Shown here: positions 7,373 through 15,321 of the stretch, piece by piece
How positions within the stretch are numbered: the stretch's first letter is position 1
Layout of the letters: each line of letters opens with the position of its first letter
DNA from: an uncultured Collinsella sp.
GTDB lineage: Bacteria > Actinomycetota > Coriobacteriia > Coriobacteriales > Coriobacteriaceae
Assembly: GCA_958437935.1 (NCBI GenBank)
Contig: CAUBPS010000019.1
Span: forward strand, 1 to 44,409
Reading direction: 5' to 3'
DNA: 44,409 nt
Position numbers and translations under genes: made by a program
Notes under the pieces: model-generated
What the model was told of the DNA's origin: nothing
The model's input: the letters and a program-made list of their open reading frames with translations, nothing else
Databases searched by the model: none

Positions 7373-9316
7373 ATGAACACCCTCGCCGCCAAAGTCAGCC
7401 GGCAGCGCCACCTGTTTGCGCGATTCGCTTCCGTCTGCGTGCTCGTCACGCTTGCGTTGTTGCTGCTGCCTGTCGCCGCGCACGCCGACGGCTACTCCAT
7501 GACCCAGACCTATATCAGTGCCACGGTCGAGGCCGATGGATCGCTGACCGTTGTCGAGGGACGCCAGTTTGATTTCGACGACGACATCAACGGCGTGTTT
7601 TGGGAGATCAATACGGGCTCCAACCAGCAGGGCGGCACGGCGGGCGTCGACGTGCTGAGTGTCGAGGAAGAGGACACCGCGTTTAACAAAGTCGATAGCG
7701 CGAACAAGGGCGACTCTGGCGTCTACACGGTCGAGCAGACCGGTGACGGCGTAAGGATTAAGGTGTTCAGCCCCCACGAGAGCGGCGACAGCGCGATCTA
7801 TTACGTGAGCTACACCATGACCGGTGCGGTCATGAACTGGGCCGATACCGCCGAGCTCTACTGGAAGTTTGTGGGCGACGGCTGGTCCGCGGACTCCGAT
7901 GACGTTGAGATGGAAGTGTACTTCGCAAATGCCGCTGCCGGGACGGCGGCCGTCAAGGGCGATAACTTCCGCGCATGGGGCCACGGCCCGCTGACGGGCG
8001 ATGTATCGCTCGATGCGGACGAACCCATGGTCACCTATACCATTCCCTGCGTGCATCAGGGCGAATTCGCCGAGGCACGCATCGCCTTCCCTAGCGACTG
8101 GGTGCCGCAGCTTGCCGCTTCGGGCGAAGAGCGCATGTCAACGATCCTGAGCGAAGAGAAGGAATGGGCCGACGAAGCTAACGCCCGCCGCGCTCACGCT
8201 CGCATGATTGCCAATGCACTTGCCGTGCTAAGTGTTGTTGCGGCGGTGGCCTTTACCGGCACAATCGTTATGCTCAAGCTGCGCAAACGCAAGCCCAAGC
8301 CGCTTTTCCAGGACGAATATTTCCGCGATGTGCCTTCGGCCGACCATCCCGCCGTGCTTTCGGCCCTCATGAGCTGGAACGAGGTGCCCGATCAGGCATA
8401 TATCGCCACGCTCATGAAGCTCACTGACGACCGTGTGATCAAGCTGGAGCAGGCGACCGTGACCAAGGCCAAGAAGGGTCTGTTGGGGCGTGAAAAAGAA
8501 GAGCAGACGTATCGCGTGACGGTGAGTGATGCGGGCTGGAAGTCGGCCAAGGGCATTGACCACATGGTGCTCAAGGTCTTCTTTGCCGGTGCTAAGCCTG
8601 ACGAGAACGGCGATCGCTCGCGCACGTTCGACGAGCTGCAGCACTACGTCAAGCAGCACGCTACACCCGTGGGCGACAAGCTCGAGGACTATCAGAACAC
8701 CGTTAAGGGCAAGCTGGCCGATAGCGAGTACGTTGCCTCGGACGGCATTGTTGCAATGGTGTTTTGCCTGGTTCTTGGTATCCTGATTGCCTTTGTTCCC
8801 GTGGGATCCATCTTCTTTACCGATGGCGCGCAGGCGAACATTACCGCCGCGGTTATCTCGGTGCCGATTGTGCTGGTGGGTATCGGCGTGGGCCTTACGT
8901 TCCGCCGCTTTACGCCGGAGGGCGCCGAGGTGGCGGCTCGCTGCAAGGCACTTAAGCATTGGCTCGAGGACTTCACGCGTCTAAAGGAAGCCGTCCCCGG
9001 CGATCTGGTGCTGTGGAACAAGCTGCTGGTGATGGGCGTGGCGCTGGGTGTTTCCAAGGAAGTGCTGCGTCAGCTTGCCGAGGCCGTGCCGCCCGAGGTG
9101 CGCGAGGCCGACGGCTTCTATGACAATTATCCCTGCTACTGGTGGTACTACCATCATTACGGCAACGAGTCTCCGCTCGATTCGTTCGATGACGTGTATC
9201 ACGAGAGCATCCGTGAGCTGGCGTCGAGCTCCGACAGCTCGGGCGGCGGCGGAGGCGGCGGCTTCTCTGGCGGCGGAGGCGGCGGCGTCGGCGGAGGCGG
9301 CGGCGGAACGTTCTAA
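7373..9316 (+). CDS. DUF2207-type secreted/membrane protein with Gly-rich tail
   Basis: A 647-residue protein. An N-terminal signal peptide or membrane anchor (hydrophobic core VCVLVTLALLLLPVAAHA, likely cleaved near AHAD) is followed by an extracellular beta-rich DUF2207 domain (GSLTVVEGRQFDFDDDINGVFWEI). A transmembrane helix lies near residues 280-300, then a cytoplasmic region, a further hydrophobic hairpin near 460-510, and a C-terminal tail of Gly runs with Ser (GGGGFSGGGGGG). This matches DUF2207 membrane proteins; function unknown. The ATG at 7373 has an AAGGA site 7 bases upstream. Repeat copies lie on both sides of the gene. Confidence 0.85.
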   Translation: MNTLAAKVSRQRHLFARFASVCVLVTLALLLLPVAAHADGYSMTQTYISATVEADGSLTVVEGRQFDFDDDINGVFWEINTGSNQQGGTAGVDVLSVEEEDTAFNKVDSANKGDSGVYTVEQTGDGVRIKVFSPHESGDSAIYYVSYTMTGAVMNWADTAELYWKFVGDGWSADSDDVEMEVYFANAAAGTAAVKGDNFRAWGHGPLTGDVSLDADEPMVTYTIPCVHQGEFAEARIAFPSDWVPQLAASGEERMSTILSEEKEWADEANARRAHARMIANALAVLSVVAAVAFTGTIVMLKLRKRKPKPLFQDEYFRDVPSADHPAVLSALMSWNEVPDQAYIATLMKLTDDRVIKLEQATVTKAKKGLLGREKEEQTYRVTVSDAGWKSAKGIDHMVLKVFFAGAKPDENGDRSRTFDELQHYVKQHATPVGDKLEDYQNTVKGKLADSEYVASDGIVAMVFCLVLGILIAFVPVGSIFFTDGAQANITAAVISVPIVLVGIGVGLTFRRFTPEGAEVAARCKALKHWLEDFTRLKEAVPGDLVLWNKLLVMGVALGVSKEVLRQLAEAVPPEVREADGFYDNYPCYWWYYHHYGNESPLDSFDDVYHESIRELASSSDSSGGGGGGGFSGGGGGGVGGGGGGTF

Positions 9317-9330
9317 CGGTCGTAAATTAT

Positions 9331-9377
9331 GGGATGGGCTTTTCTCGACAGCCGTCGGGGAAAGCCCATCCCCTTTT
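9331..9377 (+). terminator. Intrinsic terminator of the DUF2207 gene
   Basis: A 12-bp perfect stem (GGGATGGGCTTT / AAAGCCCATCCC) encloses a smaller CGAC/GTCG hairpin and is followed by CTTTTT. Confidence 0.85.
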
Positions 9378-9395
9378 TACGCGCTACCTACGAAG

Positions 9396-9500
9396 ACTGT
9401 CCCCAGCAACTAATCATTTAAGAACGTTTCCAACGACTAGGTGCGGTTGCTGCCAAGGAGTGTCCCGGGGTGCCGGCACAAAAGGAACGTCCCTAACTGC
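9396..9500. repeat. Intergenic repeats (TGACTAGTCA-like copy and GGAACGTCCC half copy)
   Basis: Bases 9396-9441 are a diverged copy of the 7205 repeat, sharing ATCATTTAAGAACGT then CCAACGACTAG. Bases 9484-9500 (GGAACGTCCCTAACTGC) match one arm of the repeats at 37241 and 38361. The stretch lies downstream of the DUF2207 terminator and next to the GNAT gene end. Confidence 0.55.
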
Positions 9501-9505
9501 TGGGT

Positions 9506-10147
9506 TTAGGCTGTTAGGTCGAGTTCGTAGAGAAAGCTTTCGCGCGGCATGTCGTGACGGCGCTCTTCGCGGTTGGCGCGGTGCGTGGCCGTGCGCTTAA
9601 AGCCGTGCAGCTCGTAGAACTTCCACGAGCAGTTGGAGTCGGTGTACAGGTGCGCCCTCGTCGCTCCAAGCGAGGACAGGTGCGAGACGGCGGCATCGAG
9701 CAGAACCGTGCCAACGCCCAGGCCATGGACATCGCGATCCACGGCAAGCAGCGTGACCTCGTTGTCGTGCGGCAACGGGCTGCTCTCGAGCAGGCGGTTG
9801 TTGGTTCGGATGGTTGCGCGCACAAACGAGAGATACTCGGCGCACGCATCGGGCTCTAGCTCACGCATCTGCGATAGCAGCGCGCGTTCGGTATCCATCC
9901 AATGCTCGTTGATAGTGGCGCCGGAGCTCTGTCCCGCACGCGCGAGCGAAATGCCACGCGCCTGACCGTCGATTACGGCAACCTGTGAAAACGTCGACGA
10001 CGAAAGGCAATAGGCGAGGTCGCACGCGGCCTCAAGGCGGTTGTACTCATCGTTATCCGAATTGTTATGCCAAAGCTGCTGCAGAATCAGCGCGATGGCG
10101 TCGAAGTCTTCGGTATCAAACGGTCGGTAGAGAACCCGCGAGACCAT
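9506..10147 (-). CDS. GNAT family N-acetyltransferase
   Basis: A 213-residue acetyltransferase. Its beta4-alpha3 segment has VTLLAVDRDVHGLGVGTVLLD, containing the acetyl-CoA pyrophosphate-binding Q/R-x-x-G-x-G/A motif in the form HGLGVG, and it is followed by the typical C-terminal SWKFYELHGFKR. GNAT enzymes transfer acetyl from acetyl-CoA to amines on small molecules or proteins; the acceptor here is unknown. An AGAGG ribosome site precedes the ATG. It is transcribed alone, convergent with the DUF2207 gene and divergent from purH. The N-terminal half (RPFDTEDFDAIALILQQLW) fits a standard single-domain family member. Confidence 0.85.
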   Translation of the reverse strand: MVSRVLYRPFDTEDFDAIALILQQLWHNNSDNDEYNRLEAACDLAYCLSSSTFSQVAVIDGQARGISLARAGQSSGATINEHWMDTERALLSQMRELEPDACAEYLSFVRATIRTNNRLLESSPLPHDNEVTLLAVDRDVHGLGVGTVLLDAAVSHLSSLGATRAHLYTDSNCSWKFYELHGFKRTATHRANREERRHDMPRESFLYELDLTA

Positions 10148-10424
10148 GGTGCCTCTTTCTTTTGCGGATGCATATCGAGCACAGTTCTACCACGCCATTG
10201 GCATCTAATTATGGTGCCCCTGTGTTCCATGAACTCACCGTGCCCGGTGCCATGCCCATCCCCTCCGCTCGCAAACTTTTTCTGCACATGCGCCCGTTGC
10301 GGGGTGCATCGATGCGCTCGATGCGCTACATTAAATCAGTATTTTCAATGCCGCTGCGCGAGCGCTGCAGATCGACGTATCACCGACTCACAGAGCACGG
10401 CGGCGTACCAGACAGGAGGACTGC
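10148..10424. other. Leader/divergent region upstream of purH
   Basis: This 277-base region separates the GNAT gene and purH. It includes a GCATCGATGC palindrome near 10308 and a GC-rich hairpin near 10353, but I see no recognised purine or PRPP riboswitch signature. A good AGGAGG ribosome site lies just before purH. Confidence 0.4.
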
Positions 10425-12032
10425 ATGGGATCTGATGTGAAGATCGCACGCGCGTTGATCTCGGTTACCGATAAGACGGGCGTCGTCGATTTCGCACGGA
10501 CGCTGGTTGACGACTTTGGCGTCGAGATCATCTCTACGGGCGGCACGGCTCGTGCCATCGAGGACGCGGGCGTTCCCGTAACCCCCATCGAGGAGTTCAC
10601 GGGCTATCCCGAGATGATGGACGGCCGCGTTAAGACCCTGCACCCCAAGGTTCATGGCGCGCTGCTGGCCCGCCGCGATTCCGAGCAGCACATGCAGGAG
10701 GCGGCTCAGCACGGCATTAAGCTGATCGATCTGGTCGTCGTCAACCTGTACGAGTTCGAGAAGACCGTCGCCAACCCCGAGGTCACCTTCGCGGACGCCA
10801 TCGAGCACATCGACATCGGTGGCCCCTCCATGCTGCGCTCTGCCGCCAAGAACGCCACGAGCGTTACCGTCATTTCCGACCCGGCCGACTATGATGCCGT
10901 CCTGGCCGAGATGCACGAGACCGGTGGTTGCACCACGCTTTCCACCCGTCGTCGCCTGCAGGTGAAGGTCTACCAGACCACCGCCGCCTACGACACGGCC
11001 ATCTCCCGCTGGCTCGCCGCCCAGGCAAGCGACGTGGCGGACACCTCTGCCAAGCTCGAGATTTCGCTGGAGAAGGTCGACGACCTGCGCTATGGCGAGA
11101 ACCCGCAGCAGAAAGCCACAGTCTATCGCTTTGCCGAGGGCTGCGAGAACACCGCGAGCTCGCAGTTCCCGCTCGTGGGCTCCAAGCAGATCCAGGGCAA
11201 GCCGCTCAGCTACAACAACTATCTGGATGCCGACGCCGCTTGGAACCTGGTCCGCGAGTTCGACGAGCCGGCCTGCGTAATCCTCAAGCACCAGAACCCC
11301 TGCGGTTCCGCCGTTGCCGAGGACATCACGGCTGCCTACGACCGCGCTTTTGCCTGCGATCCCAAGAGCGCCTTCGGCGGCATCATCGCCTGCAACCGCG
11401 AGGTTCCCTTTGATCTGGTTGAGCACTTTGCCGATCAGAACAAGCAGTTCGTCGAGGTCATCATCGCCCCGAGCTACACCGCCGAGGCGCTCGAGCGCAT
11501 GGCCAAGCGCCCCAACCTGCGCGTGTTGGCGACCGGCGGCGTGGACCACGGCGCTCAGGTGGAGCTGCGCTCCGTCGACGGCGGCATGTTGGTGCAGGAG
11601 GTCGACCACGTGACCGAGGATCCCGCGACCTTTACGTTCCCCACCGACCGCAAGCCCACCGACGCCGAGATGGCCGAGCTCGAGTTTGCCTGGAAGGTCT
11701 GCAAGGGCGTTAAGTCCAACGCCATCCTGGTCTCCAAGGGTAAGGCCGGCATTGGCATGGGCCCGGGTCAGCCTAACCGCGTTGACTCTGCGCTACTTGC
11801 CTGCGAGCGCGCCGAGGACTTCTGTGAGCGCGAGGGCGTGGAGAAGGGCGGCTTTGCCTGCGCAAGCGACGCGTTCTTCCCGTTCCGCGACAACGTCGAC
11901 GTGCTTGCCGCACACGGCGTGACCTGCATCATCCAGCCCGGCGGCTCCAAGCGCGATGACGAGAGCATTCAGGCCTGCAACGAGCATGGTATTGCTATGG
12001 TGTTTACCGGCGCCCGCCACTTTAGGCACTAA
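10425..12032 (+). CDS. purH: Bifunctional AICAR transformylase / IMP cyclohydrolase
   Basis: A 535-residue enzyme for the last two steps of de novo purine synthesis: formylation of AICAR with 10-formyl-THF, then ring closure to IMP. The N-terminal cyclohydrolase domain shows ALISVTDKTGVVDFA and GRVKTLHPKVHGALLARRD. The C-terminal transformylase domain has the LKHQNPCG motif and ends QPGGSKRDDESIQAC then GMVFTG-like sequence (IAMVFTGARHFRH). Length is normal for PurH. The ATG follows an AGGAGG site by 5 bases. It appears monocistronic, with a terminator downstream. Confidence 0.97.
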   Translation: MGSDVKIARALISVTDKTGVVDFARTLVDDFGVEIISTGGTARAIEDAGVPVTPIEEFTGYPEMMDGRVKTLHPKVHGALLARRDSEQHMQEAAQHGIKLIDLVVVNLYEFEKTVANPEVTFADAIEHIDIGGPSMLRSAAKNATSVTVISDPADYDAVLAEMHETGGCTTLSTRRRLQVKVYQTTAAYDTAISRWLAAQASDVADTSAKLEISLEKVDDLRYGENPQQKATVYRFAEGCENTASSQFPLVGSKQIQGKPLSYNNYLDADAAWNLVREFDEPACVILKHQNPCGSAVAEDITAAYDRAFACDPKSAFGGIIACNREVPFDLVEHFADQNKQFVEVIIAPSYTAEALERMAKRPNLRVLATGGVDHGAQVELRSVDGGMLVQEVDHVTEDPATFTFPTDRKPTDAEMAELEFAWKVCKGVKSNAILVSKGKAGIGMGPGQPNRVDSALLACERAEDFCEREGVEKGGFACASDAFFPFRDNVDVLAAHGVTCIIQPGGSKRDDESIQACNEHGIAMVFTGARHFRH

Positions 12033-12062
12033 GTTTCGCCCCGAAACAAAATAATCTCTGCA

Positions 12063-12097
12063 AAAGACGGTCGCTCCGTTTGGAGGGCCGTCTTTTT
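12063..12097 (+). terminator. Intrinsic terminator of purH
   Basis: AAAGACGG pairs with CCGTCTTT across an inner GCTCC/GGAGG-type stem and is followed by TTTTT. A TATAAG box immediately follows and may serve the next gene. Confidence 0.85.
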
Positions 12098-12137
12098 GGT
12101 ATAAGAGGACGGAATGACTAACACGAAAGGTATGACC

Positions 12138-12848
12138 ATGCCCCAGATTGATGATGCCGAGCTGTTTGGCAATGCCGAGGATCAGCGTGCGTACGAGGAC
12201 TTTTGCGCCAATCAGGAGGCGGTCGAGAAGTTTACGCTCGACAAGCCCGCGCTTATCTGCCGCTGGCGCATGTCCAACAAAAAGGTGCCCATGCTCAACC
12301 GCCACATTCGTGCGCTGTCCGAGCGCTTGGTGCAGGGCGAGCCGCTTACCCATAACATGCTCAGTTGGGCCAAGCAGCACGTTGAGTGGTCGCTTGCCGA
12401 GGGCGATTACACTGCGCACGACGGCGTACTCATGCTAGTGATCGACGTTAACGGCAACGCCGCCATGACGGTGGGGGAGTACGAGCCGCTCGCCGATACG
12501 TCGGCCAAGGCGCTACGTGCCCGCTCCGCCGAGGCCCGCTCCGAGGCCGACGAAACCGGCGTGGCGCCCGAGCTGCTCGCCGCCGTCGATAACGGCGAGC
12601 TTGCCTTTGTGGCGCCAGCGGACGAGTGCCTGTGCGGCACGGCGACGCTCATTGAGCAGCTGGCCCAGACCAAGGGCATCCCGGTCACGCGCGTAGATAT
12701 TCCCGCACAGCTCAAGGGCGCCTTGTTCCTGGTGAGCGACGAGCACGGCGTGGTCCCCGCAACCGAGGCCGACGCCGCCGAGGCCGACGCCGCCACGGTC
12801 GCCTTCTTCGCTGAAGGCTACGAAAAGCTCCGTGCCCGCCGCTCCTAA
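12138..12848 (+). CDS. Unrecognised soluble protein
   Basis: A 236-residue acidic protein with no signal peptide or membrane segment. It opens MPQIDDAELFGNAEDQRAYE and has a central region with SNKKVPMLNRHIRALSERL and DGVLMLVIDVNGNAAMTVG; the C-terminal half is Ala/Glu-rich with an EADAAEADAAT stretch. I do not recognise the family. Three in-frame ATGs are close together (12114, 12132, 12138). I chose 12138 because AAAGG lies 7 bases upstream and a TATAAG box at 12100 would start transcription very near 12114; 12114 remains possible. It ends 18 bases from the convergent PucR-type gene. Confidence 0.65.
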   Translation: MPQIDDAELFGNAEDQRAYEDFCANQEAVEKFTLDKPALICRWRMSNKKVPMLNRHIRALSERLVQGEPLTHNMLSWAKQHVEWSLAEGDYTAHDGVLMLVIDVNGNAAMTVGEYEPLADTSAKALRARSAEARSEADETGVAPELLAAVDNGELAFVAPADECLCGTATLIEQLAQTKGIPVTRVDIPAQLKGALFLVSDEHGVVPATEADAAEADAATVAFFAEGYEKLRARRS

Positions 12849-12866
12849 CCTCAAGGCGGGGTGGGC

Positions 12867-14048
12867 TTACTGAAGCGAGCGAGCGCGTTCGATTGCGTAG
12901 GCGAGCGACAGCTGCTCCATCTCCGGGGCGCATTTGTAGCTCAGTCCGGTGAGAACTGTCACCTTATCGAGGCGATATCGAATCGTGTTCGGGTGCTGGC
13001 CAGTCTGCTTGGCGGTTTGCTCGATACGTCGGCCGTTCTCGATGAATGCAGCGAGCGTGGATTCCAGTTCGCTGCCATGCTCACTGTCGTGCTCGCGTAT
13101 CGGCGAGAGAATCGCCTCCGAGAACGATCGCATCTCCGGGGTTTCCGCAAAAGGCATCACGGTTCTCAGGATGCCGAGCTGCGTATAGCGCACGGGACCC
13201 TCGGCTCGTTGACAAGATAGGCGCTGTGCGTAAATCGCCTGCGAGATCGCCTGCGCCACCGCCTCGTCTCCAAACAGAATATCGCTGATGCCGAGCCCTT
13301 CCGCTCCGCCATCGATGTCGCTAGCCTCGATGAGCTCCGTGAGCGCCTGCACGATTCGCTCTACATCGAGCGTCTGTTCCGAGTCACTTGTCGCTACGAA
13401 TAACAAACCTCCGTCGTAGGGTGCCAGCATGTTGTGGCATCCGGCGAGGGTCGATTTTGCACAGAGACGTTCGATTTGCAAAAACGTACGCGGGTCGAGG
13501 GGCTCTGCAAACGATGCGAACAGGGCGACCGCTTCGTCCAGAAATGACGGGTTGAGACCTCGGATGCGTCGGCAGATGGACTCGGGCGATACGTCTGTCC
13601 TCAGGGCATCGATCTCGCGCTGCGCGAAGTCGATGGACGTGAGCTGCTCGATATGCCGTTTGACCTCATAGATGACGCTGTCAAAGAACAGTGAGTCGTC
13701 GGTCGTGAGAAAGACCGGGTAGTGCCGCGCGTTGGCGTAGCGGATGGCTTGGTCGGGAATCGGGATGTGCAGGACGTTTTTGATGATGAGACCGCTCGTT
13801 CCCTTGGCGACGAGGTATTTCACGGCTTCAGTGATGAGGTACGGGTCGTCCTTCGCATAGAGGAAAGTGCTGAGGATGATCTCGTCTGAGCTGAAGTTGA
13901 CGCGCTGGTACTTGTTCTTGAGGCCGGGCATGAGTTCATAATCGAGGATCCCGACGCCAGAGACGGCACGCGAGACGCCATCGCTGCCGGCGATTAGACG
14001 GACTGACCCCTCATATTCCCGTGAGAAGTCCGAGATGGTGTATAGCAT
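12867..14048 (-). CDS. PucR-family transcriptional regulator
   Basis: A 393-residue regulator. The N-terminal region (about 1-120) fits the PucR ligand-sensing domain (EGSVRLIAGSDGVSRAVSGVGI), the middle is the usual CdaR/GGDEF-like region, and the C-terminus carries the PucR helix-turn-helix (QTGQHPNTIRYRLDKVTVLTGLS). Family members respond to purine-, amino-acid- or GABA-type metabolites and often activate adjacent operons. I prefer the ATG at 14048 (AAGG 8 bases upstream); GTG at 14057 and ATG at 14054 are alternatives. It is divergent from the cyclodeaminase-aminotransferase operon, its likely target. Confidence 0.88.
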   Translation of the reverse strand: MLYTISDFSREYEGSVRLIAGSDGVSRAVSGVGILDYELMPGLKNKYQRVNFSSDEIILSTFLYAKDDPYLITEAVKYLVAKGTSGLIIKNVLHIPIPDQAIRYANARHYPVFLTTDDSLFFDSVIYEVKRHIEQLTSIDFAQREIDALRTDVSPESICRRIRGLNPSFLDEAVALFASFAEPLDPRTFLQIERLCAKSTLAGCHNMLAPYDGGLLFVATSDSEQTLDVERIVQALTELIEASDIDGGAEGLGISDILFGDEAVAQAISQAIYAQRLSCQRAEGPVRYTQLGILRTVMPFAETPEMRSFSEAILSPIREHDSEHGSELESTLAAFIENGRRIEQTAKQTGQHPNTIRYRLDKVTVLTGLSYKCAPEMEQLSLAYAIERARSLQ

Positions 14049-14060
14049 CAGCATCACCTT

Positions 14061-14191
14061 GTAAATAATTACAATAAGTACCTATACAAATAGGATAATC
14101 GCACATCCGTATGCCTTTGATGCGATAAATAGTTCAAATACCTGCTGATAGAACGAAAAATCAGATCGAGAATTGTTGTAGATTCCAACAA
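14061..14191. promoter_or_regulatory. Candidate PucR operator region
   Basis: An AT-rich divergent intergenic stretch, in contrast to its GC-rich surroundings, with three dyads: GTAA-ATAA-TTAC (14061-14072), CCTAT-ACAA-ATAGG (14081-14094) and TTGTTG-N7-CAACAA (14173-14191). The last lies 10 bases upstream of the -35 of the operon promoter, a usual position for an activator site. Binding is inferred. Confidence 0.45.
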
Positions 14192-14201
14192 GAAATGATC
14201 C

Positions 14202-14230
14202 TTGGCGGCATCGTTACTAAACCGTACAGT
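14202..14230 (+). promoter_or_regulatory. Promoter of the cyclodeaminase-aminotransferase operon
   Basis: TTGGCG (14202-14207) and TACAGT (14225-14230) are separated by 17 bases and lie 36 bases before the chosen start. The hexamers are a fair match to sigma-70 consensus. Confidence 0.5.
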
Positions 14231-14265
14231 GAAGCAACGTAAAGCTTTCACTGAAAGGAGCGATG

Positions 14266-15297
14266 ATGGGGCAGATGGTGGTGCTTTCGGTCGAGGAAGT
14301 TTCCAAGGTGCTGACAATCGAGGATGCAATCGCTGCCGTGGAGGAGGCATATCGCCAGAAGGCAACGGGCAAGGGTGTTGCGTGGCCGATGGTATATGAG
14401 CAGTTCGAACCCGGCGTGGCCGATATGGATATCCGCTCGGGCGAGTTGGCGGGAAGCGGCCTCTTCGGCCTCAAGCTCACCGCTTGGTTCTCTCAGAATC
14501 CTAAAAAGGGGCTGCCCGAGATCTTTGGCACCACGCTGCTGTGCGACAACGCGACGGGCGAGCCGTTGGCGCTGCTCAATGCCTCCGCCGTCACTGGACT
14601 TCGCACCGGTGCCGCCGCTGCGCTCGGTGCCAAGTGGCTGGCTCGGGCGGATGCGTCCAAACTGCTTGTTGTGGGTGCCGGTCATATGAGCACTTATATG
14701 GTGGCGGGCGTGCTCGCCGCCTGTCCCAAGGTGAGCGAGGTCAAGGTGTGGGAGCCGGTTTCCGATGCCGCGCCCGAGGCCCGCGTCGAGCGCATGCGAG
14801 GCGAGGTCGCCCATATCTTGGGCGCCTGCGAGCATGCTCGCGAGGCATCCACCTATTCCATCGAGGCGACGGCTGACGGCCAAGGTGCCGCGGCGGAGGC
14901 CGACATTATCGTGACGATCACGCCGGCGACCAAGCCCATCATTCTCGATTCATGGGTGCGTCCTGGTACGCATATCTCCTGCGTCGGTGCCGACATGCCC
15001 GGCAAGCAGGAGCTCGCCTCGGCGCTTGTCGCCCGTGCCGCTGTTTACGTCGACGACCGCGAGCAATCGGTCGCGTCCGGTGAGCTGGAGATTCCGGTTG
15101 CCGAGGGCGCCATCACGCCCGAGGACATCAAAGCGGAGCTCGGCGAAGTCATCGCCGGCGCGGCTACGGGGCGCTCGGATGACGAGCAGGTGACGGTGTT
15201 CGATACGTCGGGCATCGCCGTTCAGGACCTTTCGGCATCGAAAATCGCCTACGACCGCGCCGTCGAGGCGGGGCTGGGTACCGTGGTGGAGCTGTAA
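14266..15297 (+). CDS. Ornithine cyclodeaminase / mu-crystallin family protein
   Basis: A 343-residue NAD(P)-binding enzyme. The N-terminal part (VLSVEEVSKVLTIEDAIAAVEEAY) and the mid Rossmann strand LLVVGAGHMSTYMVAGVLAA are typical of the family, as is the ADIIVTITPATKPI strand with the following GTHISCVGADMPGKQEL. Members include ornithine cyclodeaminase, alanine dehydrogenase, ketimine reductases and 2,3-diaminopropionate synthases, so the substrate is uncertain. The Rossmann turn carries HM where many relatives have a Gln-Ala pair. AGGAG lies 5 bases before ATG 14266; ATG 14263 also possible. An aminotransferase follows 24 bases later. Confidence 0.88.
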   Translation: MGQMVVLSVEEVSKVLTIEDAIAAVEEAYRQKATGKGVAWPMVYEQFEPGVADMDIRSGELAGSGLFGLKLTAWFSQNPKKGLPEIFGTTLLCDNATGEPLALLNASAVTGLRTGAAAALGAKWLARADASKLLVVGAGHMSTYMVAGVLAACPKVSEVKVWEPVSDAAPEARVERMRGEVAHILGACEHAREASTYSIEATADGQGAAAEADIIVTITPATKPIILDSWVRPGTHISCVGADMPGKQELASALVARAAVYVDDREQSVASGELEIPVAEGAITPEDIKAELGEVIAGAATGRSDDEQVTVFDTSGIAVQDLSASKIAYDRAVEAGLGTVVEL

Positions 15298-15321
15298 GAA
15301 AGTCAAGGAAAGGAAACGACA

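Noticed and set aside
10148..10424. Possible purine riboswitch before purH
   Set aside because: No conserved purine or PRPP aptamer core was seen; only ordinary palindromes and a ribosome site.
10380..11609. 409-residue open frame on the minus strand under purH
   Set aside because: purH is unambiguous in the other strand; this frame has no motif and is explained by codon bias.
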